This document shows positions 19,028-27,294 of a stretch of 51,800 nucleotides of DNA, piece by piece. The DNA comes from Caulobacter sp. UNC279MFTsu5.1 (GTDB taxonomy: Bacteria > Pseudomonadota > Alphaproteobacteria > Caulobacterales > Caulobacteraceae), in contig NZ_FORN01000042.1 of NCBI RefSeq assembly GCF_900114015.1, forward strand, positions 1 through 51,800, written 5' to 3'. The position numbers were made by a program, and so were the translations under genes. Under the pieces are notes generated by a model that did no database searches, had not been told where the DNA came from, and worked only from the letters and a program-made list of their open reading frames with translations. The first letter of the stretch is position 1. Each line of letters starts with the position of its first letter.

Positions 19028-19837
19028 ATGAGCAAGCAAGACATTCGCGGCGCGGCCCTGGTCACCGGCGCCTCCACCGGCATCGGCGCGACCTATGCCG
19101 ACCGCCTGGCCCGCGCCGGCCACGACCTGGTGCTGGTGGCCCGCGACACCGCGCGGCTGGAAGCCCTGGCCGCCAGGCTGAAGGCTGAGACGGGCGTCAA
19201 GGTCGACATCCTCACCGCCGACCTGACCGACAAAGCCGACCTGGCCCGGGTCGAGGCCCGGCTGGCCGACGACGCGACGATCGACATCCTGATCAACAAC
19301 GCCGGCGTCGCCCTGGCCGGCCCGTTCGTCGAGCAGGACATCGAGCGGGTCGAAAGCATGATTCAGCTGAACATCGTCTCGGTGACCCGTCTGGCCCACG
19401 CCGCCGCCAAGGCCTTCGCGGCCCGCGACCGCGGCGCGATCGTCAACATCTCGTCGGTCGTGGGCCTGGCCCCCGAGCTGCAGATGGCCGTCTACGGCGC
19501 GACCAAGGCCTATGTGACCTACTTCACCCAGACCCTGCGCCTGCAGCTCAGCCCGAACATCCGGCTCCAGGCCGTGCTGCCGGGCGCGACCCGCACCGAG
19601 ATCTGGGACCGCTCGGGCAGCGGCGGCGCCGAGGCGCTGGATCCCAACGGGCTGATGGAGGTCGACGACATGGTGGACGCGGCCCTGGCCGGTTTCCATC
19701 AGGGCGAGCTGATCACCATCCCGTCCCTGCCCGACCCGGCCGACTTCACGGCCTATGACGCGGCCCGGACCAGGCTGCTGCCGAACCTGTCGCGCAACCG
19801 CTCGGCCGCGCGCTACAAGGTGGGCGAGCCGGCCTGA
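19028..19837 (+). CDS. Short-chain dehydrogenase/reductase
   Basis: The product (269 aa) belongs to the SDR subgroup close to SDR-type acyl-lipid/ketosteroid reductases (DltE/YqjQ-like). Motifs: TGASTGIG near residues 13-20, NNAG, NISSVVGLAP and the catalytic YGATK. The C-terminal region contains a GATRTEIW substrate loop. The start is uncertain between 19019 and 19028 (three residues apart). It is divergent from the HxlR regulator, and a strong hairpin follows the stop, so this is probably a single-gene regulon. Substrate unknown. Confidence 0.92.
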   Translation: MSKQDIRGAALVTGASTGIGATYADRLARAGHDLVLVARDTARLEALAARLKAETGVKVDILTADLTDKADLARVEARLADDATIDILINNAGVALAGPFVEQDIERVESMIQLNIVSVTRLAHAAAKAFAARDRGAIVNISSVVGLAPELQMAVYGATKAYVTYFTQTLRLQLSPNIRLQAVLPGATRTEIWDRSGSGGAEALDPNGLMEVDDMVDAALAGFHQGELITIPSLPDPADFTAYDAARTRLLPNLSRNRSAARYKVGEPA

Positions 19838-19844
19838 TCCGCCG

Positions 19845-19880
19845 CCCGCGGGCCGGGACCTTTCGCGGTCCCGGCCCGGG
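19845..19880 (+). terminator. Strong hairpin after the SDR gene
   Basis: GGCCGGGACC (19851-19860) pairs perfectly with GGTCCCGGCC (19867-19876), loop TTTCGC, extended by CCCG/CGGG with a 2-nt bulge. No U tract follows, so it may be a weak terminator or an mRNA 3'-end stabiliser. Confidence 0.5.
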
Positions 19881-19993
19881 CCTCCCCACCGTCACGACAT
19901 TGGCGCATCGCGACACTATCTATCGCGTGACGACGGGCGCCCCGGGAACGAACGCCGTTTCCAATCGCTAGCCCGCTGCCCAAGGAGCGCGAC

Positions 19994-20200
19994 ATGGCCG
20001 TCATTCCGAACCTGGACGAGTTCATTCTCGAGGAAACCGCCGAGGGGATCTTCCTGACCGTCACCGGCGACGACGAGCAGACCCTGAAGCTGAAGGTCAC
20101 GCTCGATGACCTGGAAGAGATCGTCGAGGTCATCGACGAGGTGTTCGGGCTGGAGGAGGACGACGGCGAGGCCGAGGAGGTGGACGAGAGCGCGGGTTAG
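19994..20200 (+). CDS. 68-aa acidic protein
   Basis: A strongly acidic small protein. It begins MAVIPNLDEFILEE, has a beta-rich core (GIFLTVTGDDEQTLKLKVTL) and ends in a run of Glu/Asp. AAGGAG lies 9 nt before the ATG, a good ribosome-binding site, and codon use matches the neighbours, so I think it is expressed. The gene is isolated, with a hairpin upstream and a repeat element downstream. No family recognised; a small regulatory or adaptor protein is possible. Confidence 0.65.
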   Translation: MAVIPNLDEFILEETAEGIFLTVTGDDEQTLKLKVTLDDLEEIVEVIDEVFGLEEDDGEAEEVDESAG

Positions 20201-20210
20201 GTCGCCTCAC

Positions 20211-20335
20211 TTGCCCCCGCCTGACCGCTACGCGATCTGTCCGCCCCCATAGGGGGCGGAGCCTCGCACTCCAGGCTCTTCCCCCTTTTGGCGGAAGACG
20301 GTCGCGAAGCGACCCGTGGGAGGCGATCCCCCTAC
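20211..20335. repeat. GC-rich palindromic element, family B copy 2
   Basis: Contains CCGCCCCCATAGGGGGCGG, a perfect hairpin, and GGTCGCGAAGCGACC, a second one. It is related to the elements at 7362-7475 and 51226-51375, which share the CCCCC/GGGGG arms and the GTCGCGAAGCGAC motif (the latter with copy 3). It fills the space between the acidic gene and the convergent M28 peptidase. Confidence 0.7.
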
Positions 20336-21276
20336 CGCCCCGCCGCCCGGCTGATGCCGTCCAGGTCGTCGTCCAGCGCCCGGGTCGCCGTGACCACGGT
20401 GGCCACCGCGCGCCTGAAGAAGTCCTGCGGCACGGTGGCGAAGTCGTCGGTGGGCTGGTGGTATTCGGGGTGGTCCTCGACGCCGAAATAGACCCAGGGC
20501 ACGCCTTTCTCGGCGAAGGCGCCCTGGTCCGACTGGGCGGTCCAGTTATCGTGCTTGCCTAAAGCGTCGGTGTCGTGGCCCAGCAGCAGCTTGACCGGCG
20601 CGGTCCTGGCCACGCCCTCCAGCACCGGCTTCAGCCAGGGCTGCGGGCCGGCGCCGCTGGCGTAGAGCTGGCCCTTGGCGTTCTTGCTGATCATGTCGAA
20701 ATTGACGTTCAGCCCGATCTTGGCCAACGGCGCGGGCGGGTCGGCGACGAAGGCCTTGGCGCCCTTCAGACCGCTTTCCTCGGCGTCGAAGGCGACGATC
20801 AGCACGGTGTGGCGCGGCGGCCGGGCCTTGAACGCCTCGGCCACGGCCAGCAGGCCGGCGATGCCCGAGGCGTTGTCGTCGGCCCCGTTATAGACCTGCC
20901 CCTTGCGGACCCCCAGGTGGTCGTAATGGGCCGAGACCACCAGCACCTTGTCCGAACTGGAGGTGCCCTCGATCCGGGCCACCAGATTCACGCCGGTGAC
21001 GTCCTTGCCGAACACCTTGGGCTTGAAGGTGAAGGGCCGCTCGAACGCCTTGCCCTGCGGCCGCAGCCCGATCTGGCCGAAGCGCTTGACGATATAGGCC
21101 CGCGCCTTGGCGCCGCCGGGCGTGCCGACGCCCCGCCCCTCCATGTCGTCGGCCGACAGGATGCGGACGTCGTCCAGCGCATGAGCGCCGGGCTTGGGGG
21201 CGGCGTGGGCCTGGCCGATCAGGACAATGAAAACGGCCGAGAAGGCGATGACGTGACGGAGGGTTCGAAGGGTCAT
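20332..21276 (-). CDS. M28 family zinc aminopeptidase, exported
   Basis: The product (314 aa) has a signal peptide (cleavage near AHAAP). The M28 co-catalytic zinc site is complete: H117 in SAHYDH, D134 in GADDNASG, E166/E167 in FDAEESG, D194 in NFDMI and a C-terminal histidine in VEDHPEYHQPTDD. The family removes N-terminal residues from peptides in the periplasm or medium. AAGGGG precedes the ATG at 21276; longer frames are not M28-like. The lipoprotein gene at 21284 ends 7 nt upstream, so the two probably form an operon. Confidence 0.93.
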   Translation of the reverse strand: MTLRTLRHVIAFSAVFIVLIGQAHAAPKPGAHALDDVRILSADDMEGRGVGTPGGAKARAYIVKRFGQIGLRPQGKAFERPFTFKPKVFGKDVTGVNLVARIEGTSSSDKVLVVSAHYDHLGVRKGQVYNGADDNASGIAGLLAVAEAFKARPPRHTVLIVAFDAEESGLKGAKAFVADPPAPLAKIGLNVNFDMISKNAKGQLYASGAGPQPWLKPVLEGVARTAPVKLLLGHDTDALGKHDNWTAQSDQGAFAEKGVPWVYFGVEDHPEYHQPTDDFATVPQDFFRRAVATVVTATRALDDDLDGISRAAGR

Positions 21277-21283
21277 GCCCCTT

Positions 21284-21943
21284 TCAATGCGTCCGGATTC
21301 CCTGAGCGGCAAGCCAGTCCGCCTCGCTTTGGTCGCCGGGACGCCAGTCGCGCAGCCATCGCAGCGTCGGCGCCTCGGTCGCCAACGCACGGCTAAGTTT
21401 GGCCGCCTTGCGCAGCGTACGGACATCGTCGGCCGTACAGCCGCCGTCACGCTGCACGTGCAGCCCCGGCCAGGGACGCCGCGTGACGGAAGTTGGGCGA
21501 TCATGACGCGGCGGTCCGCAAAGGGTGGGCCAGTAGCGCAGGACTAGGGCTCGCCCTTCCGCATCGCGCTCAAGCGCCGCGGCGCCGAAGTATAGATAGG
21601 CGTTTTGGAAAGGCGCGGCGGCGTCCTTGGACGTCTGAAACTGGTATTGCGCGATCATCGGATCGCCGCCCACCAGCACATGCTCGGTTCCGTCGGCCGC
21701 CCACAGGACGCCCTTCCAATCCCCGGGCGCCAGCACGGTGTTCGCGCAGTCGGGCCAGGCTGTACTGGACGCTTCCAGGTCAACGTGACAGCCGGGCTCG
21801 TCTTCCATCCACCAGCCGGGCCGCACGGCTCCGACGCCCACCGCGTCCTCGGCGGAGAACCAGGGTTTCTCGGAGAACACCAGGTTCTCACAGCCGCCGA
21901 GGAACAGCGCCGCCGCCACGGCCAGCATCGAAGTTGGTCTCAT
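21284..21943 (-). CDS. Lipoprotein of unknown function
   Basis: The product (219 aa) has a lipoprotein signal: hydrophobic run, then LFLGGC with the lipidated Cys near residue 18. The mature part is globular, with several Cys and Trp residues (RPGWWMEDEPGCHVD, PTLCGPPRHD) and no recognisable domain. The start at 21943 (MRPTSML) gives a well-formed signal peptide; an ATG at 21976 would add an arginine-rich prefix. It lies 7 nt upstream of the M28 peptidase gene and is probably co-transcribed with it. Confidence 0.8.
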   Translation of the reverse strand: MRPTSMLAVAAALFLGGCENLVFSEKPWFSAEDAVGVGAVRPGWWMEDEPGCHVDLEASSTAWPDCANTVLAPGDWKGVLWAADGTEHVLVGGDPMIAQYQFQTSKDAAAPFQNAYLYFGAAALERDAEGRALVLRYWPTLCGPPRHDRPTSVTRRPWPGLHVQRDGGCTADDVRTLRKAAKLSRALATEAPTLRWLRDWRPGDQSEADWLAAQGIRTH

Positions 21944-22127
21944 CGCAGAGGCCCTCCGCACCTCACGGCGCATCACGGAACAATCACGTGTCCGTGATCT
22001 TTCCGTGAAATCCCGTTATCACGCAAGGCGAGAAAGCAACGTTTCAGCCCGAACGGGCATTTTCCCGTATGCCCGTTCTTAAGGTTTACGCCGCATACCG
22101 AGGCTGAGAGATTCGGAGTCAAACGCC

Positions 22128-22364
22128 GTGCCCATGTCCTTCCCCGACCTCGAAGCCCGCCTGCACGACGCCTTTCCGGACGCCGAGATCGTGCTGACCG
22201 ACCTGGCCGGCGACGGTGACCACTACAAGGCGCGGATCGTCTCGCCGGCCTTCCGCGGCCTCAACCGTGTCAAGCAGCACCAGATGGTCAACCGCGCCCT
22301 GGCCGACGTGCTGGGCGGGACGCTGCACGCCCTGGCCCTCGAAACCGCGGCTCCGTCGGAGTAG
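22128..22364 (+). CDS. BolA family protein (IbaG/BolA2 type)
   Basis: The product (78 aa) is a short BolA protein. The fold motifs are GDGDHYKARIVSPAFRGL with H32 and KQHQMVNRALADVLGG, followed by the C-terminal LHALAL containing H67, the histidine that in BolA-glutaredoxin complexes helps bind a [2Fe-2S] cluster. It is five nucleotides upstream of the next gene and 1.1 kb from a CGFS glutaredoxin, its usual partner in iron-sulfur trafficking. I start at the GTG at 22128, because GGAG is 9 nt before it; an ATG at 22134 is the alternative. Confidence 0.92.
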   Translation: MPMSFPDLEARLHDAFPDAEIVLTDLAGDGDHYKARIVSPAFRGLNRVKQHQMVNRALADVLGGTLHALALETAAPSE

Positions 22365-22369
22365 AGGCC

Positions 22370-23266
22370 ATGCGCTATCGCCCCTTCGGCAGCGCGGGCG
22401 TGGCGGTCTCGGCGATCACGCTGAGGCTGGAGGACCAGCCGCGCCTGCGCGGGTCCGACTGGCGCAAGTTGATCTTCGCGGCGCTGGAAAGCGGCATTAA
22501 CAGCTTCGAGATCGACGGCGTCTCGCCGGCCCTGATCGAAGGCGCGGCCGAGGCCTTCTCGACGGTGGAACGCCGCCTGCTGTTCATCGGCTGGCGGCTG
22601 CGGGGCTCGCTGGACCGGGCCCTGAAGGCCCAGGCCGTCCACGACATGATCGACCAGGCCCTGGACCGCACGGGCCTGGGCCATCTGGACCTGGCCGTCC
22701 TGGACGACCCGGACGCCAACGCCTTTCCCGCCGAGACCCTGGAGCAACTGAAGGCTCTGCGCGGCGCGCGGCTGATCCGCCTGCTGGGCGTGGCCGGAGC
22801 GGGCGACAAGTTCGACGCCTATGTCGCCTCGGGCCAGTTCGAGGCCATGGCCACGCCGTTCAACCTGGCCTCGGGCTGGGTGGAGCGCAATCGCGTGCGG
22901 GCCGCCATGGGCCGCGAGATGGCGGTGATCGGCCAGGACTACTGGCCCGACGCGCTGCGCGAGGAGCACAAGATCAGCTTCCTGCCCAAGCCCTCGCTGT
23001 GGCGGCGGCGCACCGACCCGCTGGCCGACGTCGGCGGCTACGACTTCCTGCGCAACACCCCTGGCTGGACCACCCAGCAGATCTGCCTGGCCTACGCCCT
23101 GACAGAACCGTCGCTGGCCACGGTCCAGGTCACCGCCGGCTCGCCCGCCGAGATCGAAGCCCTGGCCGCCATCGTCGAGCGCGACCTGCCCACCGGCTGC
23201 GCCGCCCAGATCGAGATGGCCCGCTTCTCGGCCCAGGAAGCGGCGAAGGCGAAGCGTCGGGCTTGA
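22370..23266 (+). CDS. Aldo/keto-reductase-like protein lacking an evident catalytic tetrad
   Basis: The product (298 aa) opens with MRYRPFGSAGVAVSAITL, as aldo/keto reductases do. The remaining pattern (ALESGINSFEIDG, LDRTGLGHLDLAVLDD, LIRLLGVAGAG, NLASGWVERN, WTTQQICLAYALTEPSLATV) follows the AKR barrel. The canonical D-Y-K-H positions are not evident: the usual D-A-Y is replaced near EIDGVSP, and the YKN-like and LHxHD-like segments are changed. It is therefore shorter and probably not a typical NADPH reductase. It sits 5 nt after bolA and upstream of grxD, a conserved-looking order, so a role with those proteins is possible. Confidence 0.8.
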   Translation: MRYRPFGSAGVAVSAITLRLEDQPRLRGSDWRKLIFAALESGINSFEIDGVSPALIEGAAEAFSTVERRLLFIGWRLRGSLDRALKAQAVHDMIDQALDRTGLGHLDLAVLDDPDANAFPAETLEQLKALRGARLIRLLGVAGAGDKFDAYVASGQFEAMATPFNLASGWVERNRVRAAMGREMAVIGQDYWPDALREEHKISFLPKPSLWRRRTDPLADVGGYDFLRNTPGWTTQQICLAYALTEPSLATVQVTAGSPAEIEALAAIVERDLPTGCAAQIEMARFSAQEAAKAKRRA

Positions 23267-23291
23267 GGCCGCGGACCTGACCCTCCAAGCG

Positions 23292-23402
23292 TTGTCATCC
23301 CGGAAGCCTCGCGGAGGCCGTCCGGGACCCAGGGGACCGGGCGCAGGCGGTGCGGCGGTCCTGGATCCCGGCTCTCCGCTTCGCTGCGGCCGGGATGACA
23401 AC
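23292..23402. repeat. REP-like palindromic element, family A copy 3 (variant)
   Basis: Left end TTGTCATCCCGG and right end CCGGGATGACAA are inverted repeats. The internal sequence (GCCTCGCGGAGGC, TCCGGGACC, GGTCCTGGATCCCGG) differs from the other three copies. It lies between the AKR-like gene and grxD. Confidence 0.85.
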
Positions 23403-23492
23403 CGTGATGGGACGGCCCTCCTCCCATTTCGTCGCACTTGACCCGCCCCGCCTTGGCGCCTAGCTGAGAGGCTACGCCCAAGGATTTGTTCC

Positions 23493-23834
23493 ATGACCGA
23501 CGTCGCCTCCTCCCCCGCCCTCGACTTCATCGCCAAGACCGTGGCCGAAAACCCCGTGGTCCTGTTCATGAAGGGCGTGCCGGACCAGCCGCGCTGCGGC
23601 TTCTCGTCGATCACCGTCCAGATCCTCGACCACCTGGGCGTGTCGTTCGTCGGCGTCGACGTGCTGCAGGACGACGACCTGCGTCAGGGGATCAAGACCT
23701 TCACCGACTGGCCGACCATTCCCCAGCTCTACGTCAAGGGCGAGTTCATCGGCGGCAGCGACATCGTCCGCGAGATGTTCCAGTCGGGCGAGCTGAAGAC
23801 CCTCTTCGCCGAACAGGGTCTCATCGAGGCTTGA
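23493..23834 (+). CDS. grxD: Monothiol glutaredoxin, Grx4/GrxD type
   Basis: The product (113 aa) is a CGFS-type monothiol glutaredoxin: MKGVPDQPRCGFSS places the active cysteine at C35, followed by the family's WPTIPQLYVKGEFIGGSDI glutathione-binding region. These proteins bind a [2Fe-2S] cluster as homodimers or with BolA and deliver it to targets. The downstream thioesterase starts inside the grxD stop (TTGA overlap). The start is the only suitable ATG. Confidence 0.96.
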   Translation: MTDVASSPALDFIAKTVAENPVVLFMKGVPDQPRCGFSSITVQILDHLGVSFVGVDVLQDDDLRQGIKTFTDWPTIPQLYVKGEFIGGSDIVREMFQSGELKTLFAEQGLIEA

Positions 23835-24250
23835 GCAGGGTCTTCGTCCCGCCCGGCGACGCGTTCAAACTGACCTTCGAACCGAAGGCGTCGGAGATCG
23901 ACGCCAACGGCCACGTCAACAACGTGGTCTATCTGGCCTGGGGCCAGGATCTGGCCATCGCCCATTGGGACGCCTGGGCTTCGCCCGAGGAGCGCGCGCC
24001 CTGGAGCTGGGTGGCCCGCCGCCACGAAATCGACTACCGCCGCGAACTGCTGCCGAACGAACTCGCCACCGGCTACACCTGGGTGGGCGAGCTGAAGGGG
24101 CCGCGCTTCGAGCGCTTCTTCCGCATCGACGGCCCCGACGGCGAGATGTGCGCCCAGAGCCGCACCGACTGGGTGCTGATCGACATCGCCGCCAAGCGCC
24201 CGGCGCGGGTGCTGCCCTGGATGGTCGAGCGGTTCACGCCGAAGGGGTGA
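23831..24250 (+). CDS. Acyl-CoA thioesterase, hotdog fold (4HBT)
   Basis: The product (139 aa) has the 4HBT signature: EIDANGHVNNVVYLAWGQD contains the D...GHVNN catalytic/active-site helix motif. YRRELLPNELATGYTW and a C-terminal strand VLIDIAAKRPARVLPW complete the hotdog fold. Such enzymes hydrolyse acyl-CoA or acyl-ACP thioesters. The start is a TTG at 23831 that shares nucleotides with the grxD stop; no ATG or GTG fits the N terminus, so translation is coupled to grxD. The true substrate is unknown. Confidence 0.88.
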   Translation: MSRVFVPPGDAFKLTFEPKASEIDANGHVNNVVYLAWGQDLAIAHWDAWASPEERAPWSWVARRHEIDYRRELLPNELATGYTWVGELKGPRFERFFRIDGPDGEMCAQSRTDWVLIDIAAKRPARVLPWMVERFTPKG

Positions 24251-24267
24251 GCGGCGTTTGGGGACGT

Positions 24268-24639
24268 CTAGTCGCGTGATAGGGGGTTCAGCAGACGAAC
24301 CGTCCCGGCGCCATCAAGCCCCAGTTCCTGATAGCTGAAACTCAACTCCGCCAAGCTCGGCGCGGCCTTGCAGACATCCAGCCGCTTGCGGGCGAAGGCG
24401 ATCGTCCGGTCTCGACCGTCCTGCCCCGCATAAAACGCGAAGTCGGCCTTGGTGGTGCAGCCATGCGACACGACCTTCAAGACGAGACCCGAGGGACCCG
24501 CTTGAGCCCCCCTGAGCGCCTCCAGCTCCCCCGCCTCCTGCCCCGGCCGCGCCACCAGCGTCACGCCCCCGCGCCCCGCGCAGCCGCCCAGGGCCAGCAA
24601 CAGCCCGGCGGCCAGCAGTCGGCGTCGGTCGAAGGTCAT
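24268..24639 (-). CDS. Small lipoprotein
   Basis: The product (123 aa) begins MTFDRRRLLAAGLLLALGGC, a lipoprotein signal with Cys at position 20. The mature domain (VLKVVSHGCTTKADFAFYAG ... TIAFARKRLDVCKA) has two further cysteines that could pair. I recognise no family. The longer frame to 24726 lies over the divergent beta-lactamase-like gene's upstream region, so the ATG at 24639 is better. It is convergent with the thioesterase gene (17 nt between stops). Confidence 0.75.
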   Translation of the reverse strand: MTFDRRRLLAAGLLLALGGCAGRGGVTLVARPGQEAGELEALRGAQAGPSGLVLKVVSHGCTTKADFAFYAGQDGRDRTIAFARKRLDVCKAAPSLAELSFSYQELGLDGAGTVRLLNPLSRD

Positions 24640-24715
24640 GCACAACCTTGGCAAGCACGGGAAACTGAGCCCTAGTTTGCCCACGGCTTGGCCGCGCGCA
24701 ACCGACGAGACCCCC

Positions 24716-25861
24716 GTGCTCCGCAAATTCGCTTCGATCGCTTCGCTGGCCTTGTGCCTGGCCGCCGCCTCTCCCGCCCTCTCGGCCGACTACAAGGCCC
24801 TGGACGCCGAAGCCGCCCGGCTGATGGCGGTCGGCAAGATCCCGGGCCTGGCCTATGCGGTGATCGAGCAAGGCAAGGTCGTGCACGTCAGCGCCCAGGG
24901 CTGGCGCAATGTCGAGCGGAAGGCGCCGCTGACGCCGGACACGGTGATGTACGCCGCCTCGATCACCAAGGCGGCCTTCGGCCAGTACGTGCTGATGCTG
25001 GTCGACGACGGCAAGCTGGACTTGGACACCCCGATCAAGGCCTACCTGCCCAAGCCCTTGCCCGACTACGACGCCTACAAGGATCTGGCCGGCGATCCGC
25101 GCTGGGCGACGATCACCCCCCGCATGCTGATGACCCACACGGCGGGCTTCCCGAACTTCCGCTGGCTGAACGCCGACGGGAAGCTGGACATCAAGACCGA
25201 TCCCGGGACGCGCTACATCTATTCCGGCGAGGGCCTCAACCTGATGCAGTTCGTCATCGAACAGGGCCTGGGCCTGAAGGTCGGCGACGAGATGGATCGG
25301 CGGATCTTCCAGCCCCTGGGCATGACCCGCAGCGCCATGAGCTGGCGGCCCGACTTCCGACCCGACCTGGCCGACGGTTACCACGCCGACGGCAAGTTCG
25401 AGGAGCACGACGAGCGCAGCAGCGTGAAGGCCGCCGGCTCGTTGGACACCACGATCTCGGACCTGTCCAAGCTGGCGGCGGCCATGGTCTCGGGCCGGGG
25501 CTTGTCGCCCAAGGCGGCCGCGGAACGGACCAGGGCCAGTTTCCCGATCGTCAACGCCCACCAGTTCCCGCCCAGCCTGACCGGCGGCGATCCCGACAAC
25601 GCCAGGATCGGCCTGGCCGCCGGCGTCGGCGTGGTGGTGTTCGACGGCCCGCAAGGCCACGCCTTCTTCAAGGGCGGCCACAACGACATCACCGACAACA
25701 CGTTGGTCTGCGTCGAACGCGGCCGGCGCTGCATCGTGATCCTGACCAACAGCGGCGTCGGGCAGCGGATCTTCCCGCCCCTGGTCGAGGCGGCGCTGGG
25801 GAAGACCGGGATGCCGTGGGCGTGGGAATATAATCCGGTACGGCCGGTGGCGGCGCCGTAG
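24716..25861 (+). CDS. Serine beta-lactamase-like protein (class C / DD-peptidase family)
   Basis: The product (381 aa) has a signal peptide (residues 1-23, cleavage near ALSADY) and is periplasmic. The serine hydrolase SxxK motif is SITK with S82 and K85 in MYAASITKAAF. The Tyr motif is Y169-S170-G171 rather than Y-x-N, and the third motif (HxG/KTG) is represented by KGGHND. The family includes class C beta-lactamases, DD-carboxypeptidases and esterases; the altered Tyr motif argues for an esterase or peptidase and against a strong beta-lactamase. The GTG at 24716 places the signal peptide correctly; an upstream ATG at 24638 would add 26 polar residues. Confidence 0.88.
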   Translation: MLRKFASIASLALCLAAASPALSADYKALDAEAARLMAVGKIPGLAYAVIEQGKVVHVSAQGWRNVERKAPLTPDTVMYAASITKAAFGQYVLMLVDDGKLDLDTPIKAYLPKPLPDYDAYKDLAGDPRWATITPRMLMTHTAGFPNFRWLNADGKLDIKTDPGTRYIYSGEGLNLMQFVIEQGLGLKVGDEMDRRIFQPLGMTRSAMSWRPDFRPDLADGYHADGKFEEHDERSSVKAAGSLDTTISDLSKLAAAMVSGRGLSPKAAAERTRASFPIVNAHQFPPSLTGGDPDNARIGLAAGVGVVVFDGPQGHAFFKGGHNDITDNTLVCVERGRRCIVILTNSGVGQRIFPPLVEAALGKTGMPWAWEYNPVRPVAAP

Positions 25862-25877
25862 CCCAGCGTGAGCGCGC

Positions 25878-26222
25878 CTAGGCCGCCTTCGCGTCCAGCG
25901 TCGCGCGCAGGCGCGCCGCCACGTCGCCCAGGGTGATGCGCGACAGGGCCCCGTCGACGTCGGGCTGGCCCTCGGCGGCCATCGAGCTGGCGAGGCCGGC
26001 GGTGAAGTCGGTGATGGCGGTGATGTGCTGGGCCAGCATGTCGACCATGTGCAGCTCCTGCATCACCTTCAGCCGGCTCTCCGGCGGCACGGCCTCGAGC
26101 AGCTGCCCCAAGGCGCTGTCCAGGTGGCCGCAGGACACGGCGGCGATCGACATCTCGGCCGACAAGGCCTCCAGCAGGCCGACGATTCCGGCGGTCTTCT
26201 GGACTTCGAGCGTCATGGTCAT
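25878..26222 (-). CDS. Small helical protein of unknown function
   Basis: The product (114 aa) is predicted largely alpha-helical, without membrane segments or a signal. The central part (ESRLKVMQELHMVDMLAQHI) has a heptad-like pattern loosely reminiscent of helical phosphatases such as CheZ, but the active-site residues cannot be placed and I do not claim it. The start at 26222 follows GGGGGAAAG at a good distance. It is convergent with the preceding beta-lactamase-like gene and stands alone on the minus strand after htpX. Confidence 0.65.
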   Translation of the reverse strand: MTMTLEVQKTAGIVGLLEALSAEMSIAAVSCGHLDSALGQLLEAVPPESRLKVMQELHMVDMLAQHITAITDFTAGLASSMAAEGQPDVDGALSRITLGDVAARLRATLDAKAA

Positions 26223-26339
26223 TGGCTTTCCCCCAAGCGTATCAACTCGATAGCGCTTGGGGCCTTGTCGCATGGTTAAGGCTGGGCGGAACTCGTCCTC
26301 GGGAAAACCAGGGCCAGGGCGGCGGATTGTCGCGCCGTC

Positions 26340-27266
26340 TCAGCCCCAGGGACCGATCCGCCGGTCGCCGGCCGGCACGGCCGTACCGGCCCGCCCGCGC
26401 GTGGCCTGACTGACGCCCAGCCGCAGCAGGGCCTCGACCCGGTTGTGGGTGGCGGGGTGGGTCGAGAACAGGTTGTCGGCGCCCTTCCCCGTCAGTGGGT
26501 TGACGATGAACAGGTGCGCCGTGGCCGGGTTGCGCTCGGCCTCGACATTGACCGCGCCGCCGCGGGCGTAGGCCTCGATCTTTTCCAGCGCCCGGGCCAG
26601 GGCCCGGCCGTCGCCGGCGATCTCGGCCCCGATCCGGTCGGCCTCGTATTCCCGCGAGCGGCTGACAGCCATCTGCACCAGCATGGCGGCGATCGGCGCC
26701 AGTATGGCCAGAGCGATGGTCCCGATCAGGCCGCCCGGCCGCTCGTCGTCGTCGCGCGAACCGCCGAAGAACAGGCCGAAGTTGGCCAGGGCCGAGATCG
26801 CGCCGGCGATGGTGGCCGTCACGGTCATGGTCAGGGTGTCGCGGTTCTTCACGTGCGCCAGTTCGTGGGCCATGACGCCGCGGATCTCGTCGCGGTCCAG
26901 CAGGCCCAACAGGCCGGTGCTGGCGGCCACCGCCGCGTGGGCCGGGTCGCGGCCGGTCGCGAAGGCGTTGGGCTGCTCGCTGTCGATCACCGTGATGCGC
27001 GGACGCGGCAGGCCGGCGCGGCGGGCCAGGTCCTCGATGTCGGCGACATAGGCGCGGACCAGCGGCTCGGGATGGCCGGCGTCAACCTCGACCGCGCCGT
27101 ACATGCGCAGCACGATCTTGTCGGCGTTCCAGTACGAGAACAGGTTCATGCCGACGGCGAACACCAGGGCGACCAGCATGCCGGTCGGGCCGCCGATCAT
27201 GTAGCCGGCCCCTACGAACAACGCCGTCAGGCCGGCCAGCAGGACGAAGGTCTTGATGTGGTTCAT
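26340..27266 (-). CDS. htpX: Membrane zinc protease HtpX (M48)
   Basis: The product is 308 aa with transmembrane helices near residues 8-24 and 28-45 and a second pair near 145-160 and 180-205. The M48 zinc motif is HELAH at 134-138, and the downstream SREYEAD supplies the third ligand. HtpX degrades damaged or misassembled inner-membrane proteins together with FtsH. Length and topology match the family. The zinc-ribbon gene at 27295-27612 is directly upstream on the same strand (28 nt), so the two probably form an operon. Confidence 0.95.
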   Translation of the reverse strand: MNHIKTFVLLAGLTALFVGAGYMIGGPTGMLVALVFAVGMNLFSYWNADKIVLRMYGAVEVDAGHPEPLVRAYVADIEDLARRAGLPRPRITVIDSEQPNAFATGRDPAHAAVAASTGLLGLLDRDEIRGVMAHELAHVKNRDTLTMTVTATIAGAISALANFGLFFGGSRDDDERPGGLIGTIALAILAPIAAMLVQMAVSRSREYEADRIGAEIAGDGRALARALEKIEAYARGGAVNVEAERNPATAHLFIVNPLTGKGADNLFSTHPATHNRVEALLRLGVSQATRGRAGTAVPAGDRRIGPWG

Positions 27267-27294
27267 GGCTCTAACTCGGGATTCGCATCCTGGA

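Noticed and set aside
24716..25861. A strong class C beta-lactamase
   Set aside because: The second active-site motif is YSG rather than YxN and the third is not a clear KTG, so resistance function is not supported.
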